NCBI GenBank assembly: GCA_023457355.1
Contig: JAEWLW010000053.1
Span: 1-47,391, forward strand
DNA length: 47,391 nt
Reading direction: 5' to 3'
Source of the DNA: Bacillota bacterium
GTDB lineage: Bacteria > Bacillota > Clostridia > Oscillospirales > Ruminococcaceae
The position numbers and the translations under genes were made by a program. Under the pieces are notes generated by a model that did not search any database, was not told where the DNA came from, and worked only from the letters and a program-made list of their open reading frames with translations. Below are positions 15,882-24,363 of the stretch, piece after piece. Position 1 is the stretch's first letter; the number at the start of each line of letters is the position of its first letter.

Positions 15882-18800
15882 TTACATGTTCTGTTTTGAA
15901 GCTTCACGCTTTTGTTTTCTTTCCTGTTTTCTACGCGCGCGGTCCTCCTTATCGAACATCAGGTAGAAGGTGGGGATAAGCACAAGCGTAAGCACAGTCG
16001 AAAGGGCTAAACCGCCGATGACAACCACCGCCATGCCCTGCATCATCTCGACCTTACCGCCGATGCCCAGCGCCATTGGCAAAAGGCCCATAACCGTGGT
16101 CAGGGTGGACATCAGGATCGGGCGCATACGGGTGCGGCCTGCGAAGACGATGGCTTCGCGCACCTCCATACCCTGTGTACGCATGATATTGGTGAAATCG
16201 ATCAGCACAATCGCGTTGTTGACCACGATACCAACCAGCATGACAAGGCCGATCAGTGAAGTCATGCTGATGGAGCTGCCGGAGACGACCAGACCGAAGA
16301 ACGCACCGGTCAGTGAGAAGGGAATCGCGATCATAACCACGAGCGAGAACACCAGCGACTCAAACTGAATGGCCATAACTGCGAATACGAGGAAGATGGC
16401 GGTCAGCAGCGCATAGCCAATGCTGGTAAACTCATCTTTCATCATATCCATATTGCCGCCAGCCCGAACGGCTACGCCATCAGGAAGATCCAGCTCTTGC
16501 ATGGTGGCAACGGCCTGGTTGGTCATGGATGTGATATCCGCGCCACTGTTTGGTGTGCCTGATATGGTCACGATATAGTCGCCATCTTCGCGCGAGATAG
16601 AGGTAGGGCCTTCTTCGTAAACAATTTTGGCAATGTCGGTAAGGGCAATCTGTCCGCCCGAGGTGGTGTCGATCATCAGACCGTAAAGATCACTGATGTT
16701 CTTATAACGCCCGGAAGGAAACTCTACTATGACGTCATAAGTCGTATCGCCACTCTGATATTCCATCGCGGTCACACCGGAAATTTTGTTGGTGGCGGCG
16801 GTGAGAACCGAATACGGGGTCATACCGACAGCGCTTGCCAGAATGGAATCAACCTCAATCTTGGCGCGCGGGTCGCCGTCCGAAACGCTGCTGCTTGTGG
16901 TGGTGATGCCGTCTATCTGTGACATACGATCTTTAACTACCGCTGCCGCTGTTTTCAGGTCGTTATAATTCGAACCGATTAGTTCAACTTCCACCTCGGT
17001 GCTGCTGCCAAAGGACAGTGCGCTTTCAGCGGTGGTGGTGATGCTGCAGTTTTGAATATGCGCCGTTTTTTCACGAAGCTGATTAACAAAGTCATCTGTG
17101 GAGGTGCTGCGGTCATCCTTGAGCGAAATGCTGATGGAGCCGCTGCCCGAGGAGGAACTGCCGCCAAACATGCCGCCGCCACTGCTGCCGACACTCAGTG
17201 AATAGGAATCCACATCAGGCTCTTCCTTAATAATATCCTCAATTTCGGTCATGATAGCGTTTGACGCCTCAAGGCTCAAGCCGGATTTTGTCTGTACTGA
17301 CAAGCTGACGTCGCCGCGATCCATAGACGGCATCATTTCCATTTTAATTTGTGTGAACATTGCACCGGCAGAAGCCAGACAGGCCAACGCAATAATCACA
17401 ACCAGCACTCGGGCGTTAATGGCTTTTCTGAGTAGCTTGTTATAAAACTTGTCAATAAATTTAAGCATTCGGTTTGAAAAGGATTCCTTTTTCTCTTTCG
17501 GCTTCATTCTGACAAAGAGAAGCGGGACCAAGGTCAGCGCGCTGATCAGCGACGCCGAAATAGAGAACACAATAGTAAAACCGACATCTTTAAAAAGCTG
17601 GCCGGACATGCCGTCCATCAGTGAGATGGGCAAAAACACGACAATGGTGGTTGCTGTTGAGGCGATAACCGAGCTGGCGACAAGGTTTGCGCCGGCCGCC
17701 ACGCTTTCTTTAAAGCTGCGCTCCTCGGTGCGGGCTCTAAAGCAGCTTTCGAGAACGACAATCGAGTTATCCACCATCATGCCGATGCCCACAACCAGGC
17801 CGCCCAGTGACATCATGTTAATGGTCATGTCAAAGACTGCCATCAGCACGAGCGCTGCCATTACCGAAATCGGCATTGAAAGGCCGACAATGAGCGAGGC
17901 ACGCCATTCGCCAAAGAAGAAGAATAGCACAAAGACGGAAATAACAAGGCCCAAAATCAGGGACGAAACTACGCTGTTAATATTATCCATAATAGTTTCG
18001 CCGCTGTTGGAGCTGATCTTGATATTCAGGCCCAGACTGTCATCAGCGTTAAATTCATCCACCAGCGCAGATATTTGATTGCAAAGTTCGATGGTGTTGG
18101 CACTTTGCTCTTTTGAAACTGAAATGCTGATGTTTTCGTAGCCGTTCTGTCGGCTATAGGAGGAGCGCTCCTGCTCAGCCATGTAAACGTTGGCCACGTC
18201 CGAGACGTGCAGAATATCGCCGGAACTCAGTGAAATCGGAATATCCGCCAGTGACTGATATGTATCATAGGCGGCGCTGCCGACCATGCTCAGCTCAATA
18301 TCGCCACGGTTGGCCGTGCCGACGGTGACCTCATATTCCGCGTTTGCGATGGCCTTTGAAACGTCGCTCATGGTCAGGCCGTACTGGTTTAAACGGTCTT
18401 CAATCAGCTCAATACTGACGTATTTGCTGCGGCCACCGCGCACGCTGACCTCGCCGACGCCTTCTATTTTTTCAATTTCGGGAACGATATTGTCCTCAAT
18501 ATAATCGGTAATGCTGCTGCTGTCCGCGTCGGATGTGATGGACAAACGCATGATGGAGCTGTTCATATTATCCGAGCTCATTTTAATGACGGTGGGATCA
18601 TTGCAGTCGTCCGGCAGGTTGATCATCGACAAAGCAGAGGTGACATCCTGATATTTATCGTCCATGTCGTCGCTGTACGAGAATTCCATCATGACCATCG
18701 AGCGCCCCTCGCTAGAGGTCGAGGTCATGCTTTCAATTCCGCTGACGGAAGAAAGTGCGTCCTCAATTTTCTGCGTGACCGATTGATCCACCTCGTCGGG

Positions 18801-18968
18801 GGAAGCGCCGCTGTAACGGGTAGAAACGATCATCATCGGCATATCCATTTCAGGCGTCGATTCAATCGGCATACCCATAATGGCGCTGGTGCCAAACAGA
18901 AAGAGTGCAAGCGTGCACACCAGCATGCATACCGGGCGCTTGACCGCAAAGTTCGGGAGAGAAAACAT
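15882..18968 (-). CDS. RND family efflux pump (AcrB/SwrC type)
   Basis: A 1028-residue inner-membrane transporter of the resistance-nodulation-division superfamily, which exports drugs, lipids or other amphiphiles using the proton gradient. It has twelve membrane helices with two large extracytoplasmic loops. Visible: N-terminal NFAVKRPVCMLVCTLALFLFG; porter-domain motifs YSGASPDEVDQSVTQKIE and FSISASLISALTLVPLLF; helix 4 with GLVVGIGMMVDNSIVVLE carrying the proton-relay Asp; C-terminal VNNAIVLIDF and RTRMRPILMSTLTTVMGLLPMA in pieces. A Ser/Gly-rich stretch near residue 590 is unusual. It starts three bases after the adaptor gene stop, behind AAGGAGG. In single-membrane Firmicutes such pumps work without an outer-membrane channel. 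Confidence 0.93.
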   Translation of the reverse strand: MFSLPNFAVKRPVCMLVCTLALFLFGTSAIMGMPIESTPEMDMPMMIVSTRYSGASPDEVDQSVTQKIEDALSSVSGIESMTSTSSEGRSMVMMEFSYSDDMDDKYQDVTSALSMINLPDDCNDPTVIKMSSDNMNSSIMRLSITSDADSSSITDYIEDNIVPEIEKIEGVGEVSVRGGRSKYVSIELIEDRLNQYGLTMSDVSKAIANAEYEVTVGTANRGDIELSMVGSAAYDTYQSLADIPISLSSGDILHVSDVANVYMAEQERSSYSRQNGYENISISVSKEQSANTIELCNQISALVDEFNADDSLGLNIKISSNSGETIMDNINSVVSSLILGLVISVFVLFFFFGEWRASLIVGLSMPISVMAALVLMAVFDMTINMMSLGGLVVGIGMMVDNSIVVLESCFRARTEERSFKESVAAGANLVASSVIASTATTIVVFLPISLMDGMSGQLFKDVGFTIVFSISASLISALTLVPLLFVRMKPKEKKESFSNRMLKFIDKFYNKLLRKAINARVLVVIIALACLASAGAMFTQIKMEMMPSMDRGDVSLSVQTKSGLSLEASNAIMTEIEDIIKEEPDVDSYSLSVGSSGGGMFGGSSSSGSGSISISLKDDRSTSTDDFVNQLREKTAHIQNCSITTTAESALSFGSSTEVEVELIGSNYNDLKTAAAVVKDRMSQIDGITTTSSSVSDGDPRAKIEVDSILASAVGMTPYSVLTAATNKISGVTAMEYQSGDTTYDVIVEFPSGRYKNISDLYGLMIDTTSGGQIALTDIAKIVYEEGPTSISREDGDYIVTISGTPNSGADITSMTNQAVATMQELDLPDGVAVRAGGNMDMMKDEFTSIGYALLTAIFLVFAVMAIQFESLVFSLVVMIAIPFSLTGAFFGLVVSGSSISMTSLIGLVMLVGIVVNNAIVLIDFTNIMRTQGMEVREAIVFAGRTRMRPILMSTLTTVMGLLPMALGIGGKVEMMQGMAVVVIGGLALSTVLTLVLIPTFYLMFDKEDRARRKQERKQKREASKQNM

Positions 18969-18971
18969 GGC

Positions 18972-20462
18972 TTAGCCCTCCTTCTTTGCGGGGGCCTGTT
19001 CAGGCTGTGCAGAGGACTCCTGCGCTGCGGGTTCGGAGCTTGACGCATTGTTACCGCCGTCAAGTTGGGTGTTTGTAACTTTCGCGCCGTCCTTCAGGCT
19101 GGGGTGCCAGGTGGTGATAATCGCATCTTCCGCTGCAAGGCCGGCGGTTACCGACACCTTTTCTGAGGTCGCCATGCCAATGGTGATATCCACGCGTTTC
19201 GCGGTGCCGCTGTCATATATGTAAACATAGGGCTGGTTGCCTTCGTAGTAGACATTATCGATTGAGACTGTGATGGCATCCTTTTCCTGATCCGTTATCG
19301 CCATAACCTTTACGACTGCACCGGAGCGGGTTGCGCCAATATCATCGGTGAACTGCGCCTTGGCGGCGTAAAGGCCGGTTGAAGAATCCGCTTCAGGAGA
19401 AAGTTCAATGACCTCGGCGTTATATTCCTTGCCGTTGTAGGTAATGACAACGGGCGCACCGAGTGTCATCGCCAGGGCGCCGTCCTCCGAAAGGTTAAAA
19501 CTGACGGTGGGCAGGCCCTCCTGTGAAATTACATAGCTGCTGGTCTGAGTCGAAACTACATTATAATCGCTGATGTTCTTGGCTGCGATAACACCGGAAA
19601 CCGGTGCATAAACCTTGCAGTCTTCAACATCCTTTTGCGCGTCCTGATAGTCCAGCTCGGCTTGCGAGCGCGTTATGTCACGTGTAGCGGTATCTTCGCC
19701 CGAGGTCATGCTTTTGTAGATATCATATGCCTTTAGCGCAGCTTCATAGTTGTCATAGGCGGTTTCAAATGCAGTATAGTAGCTATCATACGTAGTGCGG
19801 TTCCCATATTGATCCAGTTCGTTCTCGTACTCCTGCTCTGCGGCAACCAATGCGGTATAGGTTTCGTCGGTGGGATTCGCGTCATAAGCATCTTGAGCAG
19901 CCTTATATTTTTTACGTGCCTTTTTGAAGTCGCTCATGCTGAAATCCGGGTCATCAAGCTCCAACTCCAGCGTAGCACGGGCCTTTTCATACGTGTTTTG
20001 CGCCGACGTAATTTTTGTCTGATAATCAAGCTCGGTCAGTGCGTTTGCTGAGCCGGACTCTTGGGAAGCGATGTCGGCCAGCGTTTTTTGATAGGCGAGT
20101 TCGGCCTTTTTCAATGCAATCTGTGCATTGGTGTCGTCGAGCTCAAACAGCAGGTCGCCCTTTTTAACGGCATCACCGGCGCTAAAATAGGTTTTTGTGA
20201 CGGTTCCGCTCACCTCGGGATACACCTTGACGCTTTGTGCAGCCTCAAGCCTGCCCGCAAACTCCGTTTTTCGTTCCAACGTTTCGGTTTCGGGATAGGT
20301 AATCTGAACCGATATTGCGCTGCTCTTTTTTGTGCCCGCGGCTCCACCGCCCTTTGCCATTGCCGGCGTGCTTTCACTGCAGGCGGAAAGGCTAGCAACC
20401 ATCGCCGCAGCGAGTGCCAGCAGTACAAATTGCTTGCCAGTTTTCAAAAAACTCAAGCCCAT
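18972..20462 (-). CDS. RND efflux adaptor lipoprotein (HlyD/MFP family)
   Basis: A 496-residue membrane-fusion protein, partner of the RND pump. N-terminal lipoprotein signal MGLSFLKTGKQFVLLALAAA then lipobox LSAC. Barrel-sandwich halves are KVYPEVSGTVTKTYFSAGDAVKKGDLLFEL (about 80-110) and DCKVYAPVSGVIAAKN (about 280-295), separated by an unusually long, Tyr/Asp/Ala/Lys-rich coiled-coil hairpin (about 115-275). A beta-barrel and membrane-proximal domain follow, then a Ser/Ala/Gln/Pro-rich tail. I moved the start to 20462 because AGGAG precedes that ATG; the ATG at 20489 has no binding site. First gene of the efflux operon. Confidence 0.9.
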   Translation of the reverse strand: MGLSFLKTGKQFVLLALAAAMVASLSACSESTPAMAKGGGAAGTKKSSAISVQITYPETETLERKTEFAGRLEAAQSVKVYPEVSGTVTKTYFSAGDAVKKGDLLFELDDTNAQIALKKAELAYQKTLADIASQESGSANALTELDYQTKITSAQNTYEKARATLELELDDPDFSMSDFKKARKKYKAAQDAYDANPTDETYTALVAAEQEYENELDQYGNRTTYDSYYTAFETAYDNYEAALKAYDIYKSMTSGEDTATRDITRSQAELDYQDAQKDVEDCKVYAPVSGVIAAKNISDYNVVSTQTSSYVISQEGLPTVSFNLSEDGALAMTLGAPVVITYNGKEYNAEVIELSPEADSSTGLYAAKAQFTDDIGATRSGAVVKVMAITDQEKDAITVSIDNVYYEGNQPYVYIYDSGTAKRVDITIGMATSEKVSVTAGLAAEDAIITTWHPSLKDGAKVTNTQLDGGNNASSSEPAAQESSAQPEQAPAKKEG

Positions 20463-20643
20463 GTTGTCAACTCCTAAGTATTTTTTCATTTGAAAAATTT
20501 TATCATCGGTTTATCAACTCAAGTTAAACTGTACCAAAAAGTTGTGTAAAAACTGTGATAACACAAAAAAGTTAACATTCAGTTCATTTGAAAATGCTAT
20601 TCTTCTAATAGAAATACGCAGATATTTAGTGGGGGTATGGCCA
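20463..20643. promoter_or_regulatory. Divergent control region between efflux pump and its regulators
   Basis: AT-rich, 181 bases. It holds the dyad TTGTGT (20542-20547) / ACACAA (20561-20566) and two related AGTTAA blocks near 20523 and 20570. These are candidate operator sites for the OmpR-type regulator encoded at 20644. No promoter matches consensus well on either strand. Confidence 0.35.
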
Positions 20644-21324
20644 ATGTTTCATATTTTGGTTGTGGAAGACGAGCCAAAACTGCGTCATCTTTTATGCACG
20701 GTTTTAATAAAGAACGGTTACCATGTCTCAGGTGCGGAGGACGGCCGACAGGCTTTGGCGGTTTTAGAGCGTGAATATGTCGATCTGATGATCTGTGATA
20801 TTTTAATGCCTAATATGGATGGTTGTGAGTTGACCCGATCGCTGCGGGAGTCGGGTTTTACGCTGCCTGTGCTGATGGTGACGGCCTGTGAAACTTTTTT
20901 TGATAAGCAGCGTGGATTTTTGTCCGGTACCGACGACTATATGGTAAAGCCCATCGACGTTAACGAAATGCTGCTGCGCGTTGGTGCGCTGCTGCGCCGT
21001 GCCAAAATTAACAATGAGCGTAAAATAGTTTGCGGCAATCTGACGCTGGACTATGACGCACTGACGGTCAGCGGTGGAGGTTTTAACGAGCTGTTGCCAC
21101 AAAAGGAATTTTATTTGCTGTATAAGTTGCTGGCTTACGCCGGCAAAATTTTTACCCGACAACAGCTGATGGATGAGATTTGGGGGATGGATTCAGACAC
21201 TGACGCCCGAACGGTGGATGTGCATATCAACCGGCTGCGGGAGCGGTTCAGGGATAACGGCGATTTTGATATTATCACGGTTCGCGGATTGGGTTATAAG
21301 GCGGAGAAACGCAATGAAGGCTAA
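20644..21324 (+). CDS. OmpR family response regulator, probable controller of the RND pump
   Basis: A 226-residue response regulator. Receiver with ED pair at 8-9, phosphoacceptor D52 in ICDILMPNMDG, T80, K102 in VKPID; C-terminal winged helix with LLPQKEFYLLYKLL, KIFTRQQLMDEIWGMD, ARTVDVHINRLRERF and VRGLGYK. I chose the ATG at 20644 because the receiver fold starts there (MFHILVVEDE) and GGGGG lies upstream; an ATG at 20542 would add 34 unrelated residues. Divergent from the efflux operon and overlapping its kinase gene by 11 bases, so it probably regulates the pump. Confidence 0.92.
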   Translation: MFHILVVEDEPKLRHLLCTVLIKNGYHVSGAEDGRQALAVLEREYVDLMICDILMPNMDGCELTRSLRESGFTLPVLMVTACETFFDKQRGFLSGTDDYMVKPIDVNEMLLRVGALLRRAKINNERKIVCGNLTLDYDALTVSGGGFNELLPQKEFYLLYKLLAYAGKIFTRQQLMDEIWGMDSDTDARTVDVHINRLRERFRDNGDFDIITVRGLGYKAEKRNEG

Positions 21325-22354
21325 AAGAAATATGACGCTTTGGGGTAGCTTTGTTATTTCGGTATTTCTAATTATGAGCTTTTCAGCCTTCGCAACAACC
21401 GGCATTTTTATTATGTTGGATAAACGTGGATGGATTACAATGGCGAAGCGGAACCCGTTTGTGCCGCTCATCAGCTTTTTGTTCACTGCTGTTTTGGTTG
21501 GAACGGTGGTTTCGGCAATTGTCGGGCACAGAGTGACACGTCCGGTCAACACACTCAGCGAAGCACTCAAAGAAATTGCCCACGGCAATTTTGACGTGCG
21601 TATGCGGGTGGATAAGGGCCTGCCCGAGGTTCGGGAAATGCAGCGCAACTTCAATGTGATGGCACAGGAATTAAGCGGCATTGAGACGCTGAGAAACGAC
21701 TTTGTGGTCAATGTCTCGCACGAGTTTAAAACGCCGATTGCCGCCATAGAGGGTTACGCAACCCTTTTGCAAAACGGCGGCCTCACCGAGGCCGACCGCG
21801 AGGAATACACCCGCTTAATCATCCAAAGCACGCAGAAGCTGTCGATGCTCACCAGCAACATCCTCAGGCTTTCAAAGCTTGAAAATCAGGAGATTGTTCC
21901 CAGCAAGACGCGCTTCTCGCTGGATGAGCAGCTGCGCCAGGCACTGCTGCTGCTGGAAGGGGAATGGTCGAAAAAAGCGCTTGAGCTGGATATCGAACTG
22001 ATGCCGGTCATGTTTTATGGCAACGAAGAATTGCTGTTGCAGGTTTGGTTAAACCTGCTGGGCAATGCCATCAAGTTTACCCCCTGCCGCGGCATGGTGG
22101 CGGTACAGCTGACCGAGCGGGCGGAACAGGTGACGGTCACCGTGTCCGACACCGGCATTGGCATTTCAGCCGAGGTGCAGTCCCACGTCTTTGAAAAGTT
22201 TTATCAGGGCGACCATACCCGTGCCGCTGAGGGCAACGGCCTGGGGCTGGCACTGGTCAAGCGCATTATCACACTTTGCGGCGGCCGCATCTCGGTAAAA
22301 AGCGCCATAGGGGAGGGCGCGTGCTTTACGGTTACGCTGCCCAACTTTGAATAA
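21314..22354 (+). CDS. Sensor histidine kinase with minimal extracellular loop
   Basis: A 346-residue kinase. TM1 about 11-35 and TM2 about 50-71 are joined by only some 15 residues, so there is no real external sensor domain; HAMP 72-124; phosphotransfer H136 in NVSHEFKTPIAAIEGYATLL pieces; ATPase domain with NLLGNAIKFTP, DTGIGIS and GNGLGLALVKRI. Such kinases usually sense stress within the membrane or through a partner protein. Start ATG at 21314 overlaps the regulator stop and follows GGCGGAG. Likely senses membrane-active compounds that the RND pump exports (inference). Confidence 0.9.
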   Translation: MKAKRNMTLWGSFVISVFLIMSFSAFATTGIFIMLDKRGWITMAKRNPFVPLISFLFTAVLVGTVVSAIVGHRVTRPVNTLSEALKEIAHGNFDVRMRVDKGLPEVREMQRNFNVMAQELSGIETLRNDFVVNVSHEFKTPIAAIEGYATLLQNGGLTEADREEYTRLIIQSTQKLSMLTSNILRLSKLENQEIVPSKTRFSLDEQLRQALLLLEGEWSKKALELDIELMPVMFYGNEELLLQVWLNLLGNAIKFTPCRGMVAVQLTERAEQVTVTVSDTGIGISAEVQSHVFEKFYQGDHTRAAEGNGLGLALVKRIITLCGGRISVKSAIGEGACFTVTLPNFE

Positions 22355-22373
22355 TCAGAGGGAGAGAAAAGCG

Positions 22374-22985
22374 ATGAAACAGTCGGTTATAACCATCAGC
22401 CGCGAATTTGGCAGCGGCGGCAGACAGATTGGCCAACAGGTCGCAAAGGCGTTGGGCGTGACTTTTTATGACAGGACGCTTATTGATCTGGTGGCGCAGA
22501 AAAGCGGTTACCCGCTGGATTTTGTCGCTGAAAACGACCAGCGCATCACCCAGAGCATGCTGTTTCAGATTGCGATCACCGGCAGTATGCCGCCCTGGAT
22601 GAACGGCGGCAAGGCGATTACGAACCGCGACACGTTGTTTTCCGCCCAGAGCAAGGTGATCCGGGAGCTGGCGCAGCAGGGCGGCTGCGTCATCGTGGGG
22701 CGCTGTGCCAATTATGTTTTGCGCGATATGCCGGAGCATCTCTCGGTGTTTATCAGCGGTGCGGCGGAGGATAAAATTAAGCGCTGCACGGCCGAATATG
22801 GCATCCGTCCGGATGCCGCACAAGCCGAGATGCAGCAGCGCGACCGCGACCGCGCCAACTATTATTCCCACTACACCGGCGAGGTATGGGGGGAAGCAAA
22901 GCATTACGGTTTGGCGGTTAACAGCAGCCGCTTTGGTATTGAAGGTGCGGTTGCGGTCATTGTTTCGGCGGCGCAAATGCTGTAA
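22374..22985 (+). CDS. Cytidylate kinase-like family protein
   Basis: A 203-residue P-loop protein common in Clostridia and annotated as cytidylate-kinase-like. Nucleotide-binding region ITISREFGSGGRQIGQQVA (7-25), followed by YDRTLIDLVA, then GGCVIVGRCANYVLRD (about 104-119), and a lid-like segment RCTAEYGI...QQRDRDRANYY. It lacks clear CMP-specific features, so true cytidylate kinase activity is uncertain. Start at 22374 follows GGGAGAG; nineteen bases separate it from the kinase gene upstream, suggesting co-transcription. Confidence 0.85.
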   Translation: MKQSVITISREFGSGGRQIGQQVAKALGVTFYDRTLIDLVAQKSGYPLDFVAENDQRITQSMLFQIAITGSMPPWMNGGKAITNRDTLFSAQSKVIRELAQQGGCVIVGRCANYVLRDMPEHLSVFISGAAEDKIKRCTAEYGIRPDAAQAEMQQRDRDRANYYSHYTGEVWGEAKHYGLAVNSSRFGIEGAVAVIVSAAQML

Positions 22986-23043
22986 TACCCCTGTATTTAT
23001 TGGCTGCAAAGCGTTATAATGGATAAACAGTGGGCTGCGGCAG

Positions 23044-23073
23044 AAAAGGAAGCGCCATGGCGCTTCCTTTTTT
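23044..23073 (+). terminator. Terminator after the cytidylate-kinase-like gene
   Basis: AAAAGGAAGCGC and GCGCTTCCTTTT pair perfectly around CATG and are followed by further T residues, a textbook intrinsic terminator. Confidence 0.9.
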
Positions 23074-23091
23074 GCCGGGATCAGATTGTCC

Positions 23092-23404
23092 CAAAATCCA
23101 TTTTAAAGAAAAAGTTGCACAAACGAAACGTTTTTGGTCGCGCTTTTTCAACAGGGTCTTGGCGGAGCCACAGCGGGCATTATGCCGCCCGCTGTGACCA
23201 GCGAAGCCAAGCTGCCGCGAGCGCACCTGTATGCGAGCGGTCCGGGCAGCGCCCCAAAATGCCCTAATTCTGTAAGATGCGCAGGAAAGGGCGCAAAAAC
23301 AGTCCGGTGGACTGTTTTTGCGGGGAGAACCCTCGCCAGGGGTTCTCCCATTTCGCGATAAGCGGCGTTTGTTTTATGCGAATTGCTAAGCGCCTATCAC
23401 TTTT
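23092..23404 (+). repeat. Composite intergenic hairpin repeat, copy C (fullest copy)
   Basis: Contains all blocks seen separately in copies A and B: AAAATCCATTTT start, GTTGCACAAA, hairpin CACAGCGGGC/GCCCGCTGTG (23170-23197), GCCAAGCTGCCG, TGCCCTAATTCTGTAAGA, hairpin CAAAAACAGTCC/GGACTGTTTTTG (23294-23320), hairpin GGGAGAACCC/GGGTTCTCCC (23323-23349), and the end GCTAAGCGCCTATCACTTT. It is flanked by 15-base direct repeats. Confidence 0.78.
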
Positions 23405-23457
23405 TTGCCGGGATATGGATGATTTTGAGAAGGCCTTAAAAACTTGGAGGAACCGCC

Positions 23458-24201
23458 ATGAAAGGATCTGCTAGATATGCGCTGTTGGATGCGCTTCGGG
23501 GATTTTCGCTGTTGAGCATGATTGTTTATCATGCCACGTACGATCTTGTTGCCCTGTATGGTGTTCGTTTGCCGTGGTATTTTGATACCCCCGGCTACAT
23601 CTGGCAGCAGTCAATTTGCTGGGTCTTTATTCTGCTGTCGGGAATCAGCTGGCATTTCGGCCGCAGCCCGCTTAAAAGGGGGCTTGTCACATCGTTTTGC
23701 GGCCTGCTCATTACCGCGGTCACGGCCGCTTTCATGCCTGCGCAGCTGATCATCATGGGCGTGCTGAGCTTTTTGGGCGCGGCAGCCCTTCTGATGATAC
23801 CGGTGAACCGACTGCTTAAAAACGTTGACCCGCGCCTTTCGGCAGCGGCCAGTGCCATATTGTTTTTTTTAACCCGCAACGTCAGCCGTGGCGGACTTGG
23901 CTTTGAAGGCATTCATCTGGCGCGGCTGCCTGATTTTTTGTACGCACTTCCGGGTGGATTCATTTTAGGCTTTCCCCCGGCCGAGTTTTATTCCAGTGAC
24001 TATTTTGCGCTTCTGCCATGGTTTTTTTTGTTTGCTTTCGGGCATTTTTTGTGGCCCTGTCTTGAAGGCAGCAGCCGTGTGAAAGCTGCGCTGCGCCTGA
24101 ACCTGCCCCCGCTTGGTATATTAGGGCGCAGGAGTCTCATCATATATTTATTGCACCAGCCGGCGATCATGCTGGTGCTCACAATAATCATACGCCGGTA
24201 A
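23458..24201 (+). CDS. DUF1624 / heparan-alpha-glucosaminide acetyltransferase-like membrane protein
   Basis: A 247-residue polytopic membrane protein with about seven hydrophobic helices. The start RYALLDALRGFSLLSMIVYHATYDL carries the family's DxxRG and YH motifs (D11, R14-G15, H24), and the end GRRSLIIYLLHQPAIM has the YL.HQP motif. Members of this family and related acyltransferase-3 proteins transfer acyl groups across the membrane to surface sugars; the substrate here is unknown. CTTGGAGG precedes the ATG. It stands alone between a repeat and the trk operon. Confidence 0.83.
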   Translation: MKGSARYALLDALRGFSLLSMIVYHATYDLVALYGVRLPWYFDTPGYIWQQSICWVFILLSGISWHFGRSPLKRGLVTSFCGLLITAVTAAFMPAQLIIMGVLSFLGAAALLMIPVNRLLKNVDPRLSAAASAILFFLTRNVSRGGLGFEGIHLARLPDFLYALPGGFILGFPPAEFYSSDYFALLPWFFLFAFGHFLWPCLEGSSRVKAALRLNLPPLGILGRRSLIIYLLHQPAIMLVLTIIIRR

Positions 24202-24270
24202 TGGCGCGGACGCCTTTTTGGCGCCTAAATTTTAACAGGTAAAATAGCGCGGTGCAATTCAATTCCGGCA

Positions 24271-24299
24271 TTGATTTAATATTTGGTTTCGGTTATAAT
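24271..24299 (+). promoter_or_regulatory. Promoter of the trkA-trkH operon
   Basis: TTGATT and TATAAT are separated by exactly 17 bases; the -10 box is 65 bases before trkA. No operator or riboswitch is evident in the short leader. Confidence 0.7.
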
Positions 24300-24363
24300 C
24301 AAGATATATGTCTATATACGCAATTAATCGCCATATACTGGCTTATCATTGGAGAATTAGCGC

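Larger units (their letters stand above)
22986..23457. other. Intergenic region (472 bp) with terminator and repeat
   Basis: No gene. It holds a terminator (23044-23073), copy C of the composite repeat (23092-23404), and two direct copies of a 15-base sequence (23067-23081 and 23400-23414) that bracket the repeat. Confidence 0.65.

Noticed and set aside
3999..23404. The composite repeats as a CRISPR array
   Set aside because: The copies are thousands of bases apart, some 230-315 bases long, differ in content, and there are no spacers or cas genes.
23019..23474. Several overlapping short open frames
   Set aside because: They lie in the terminator and composite repeat copy C and owe their length to GC-rich hairpins; none has a plausible start.
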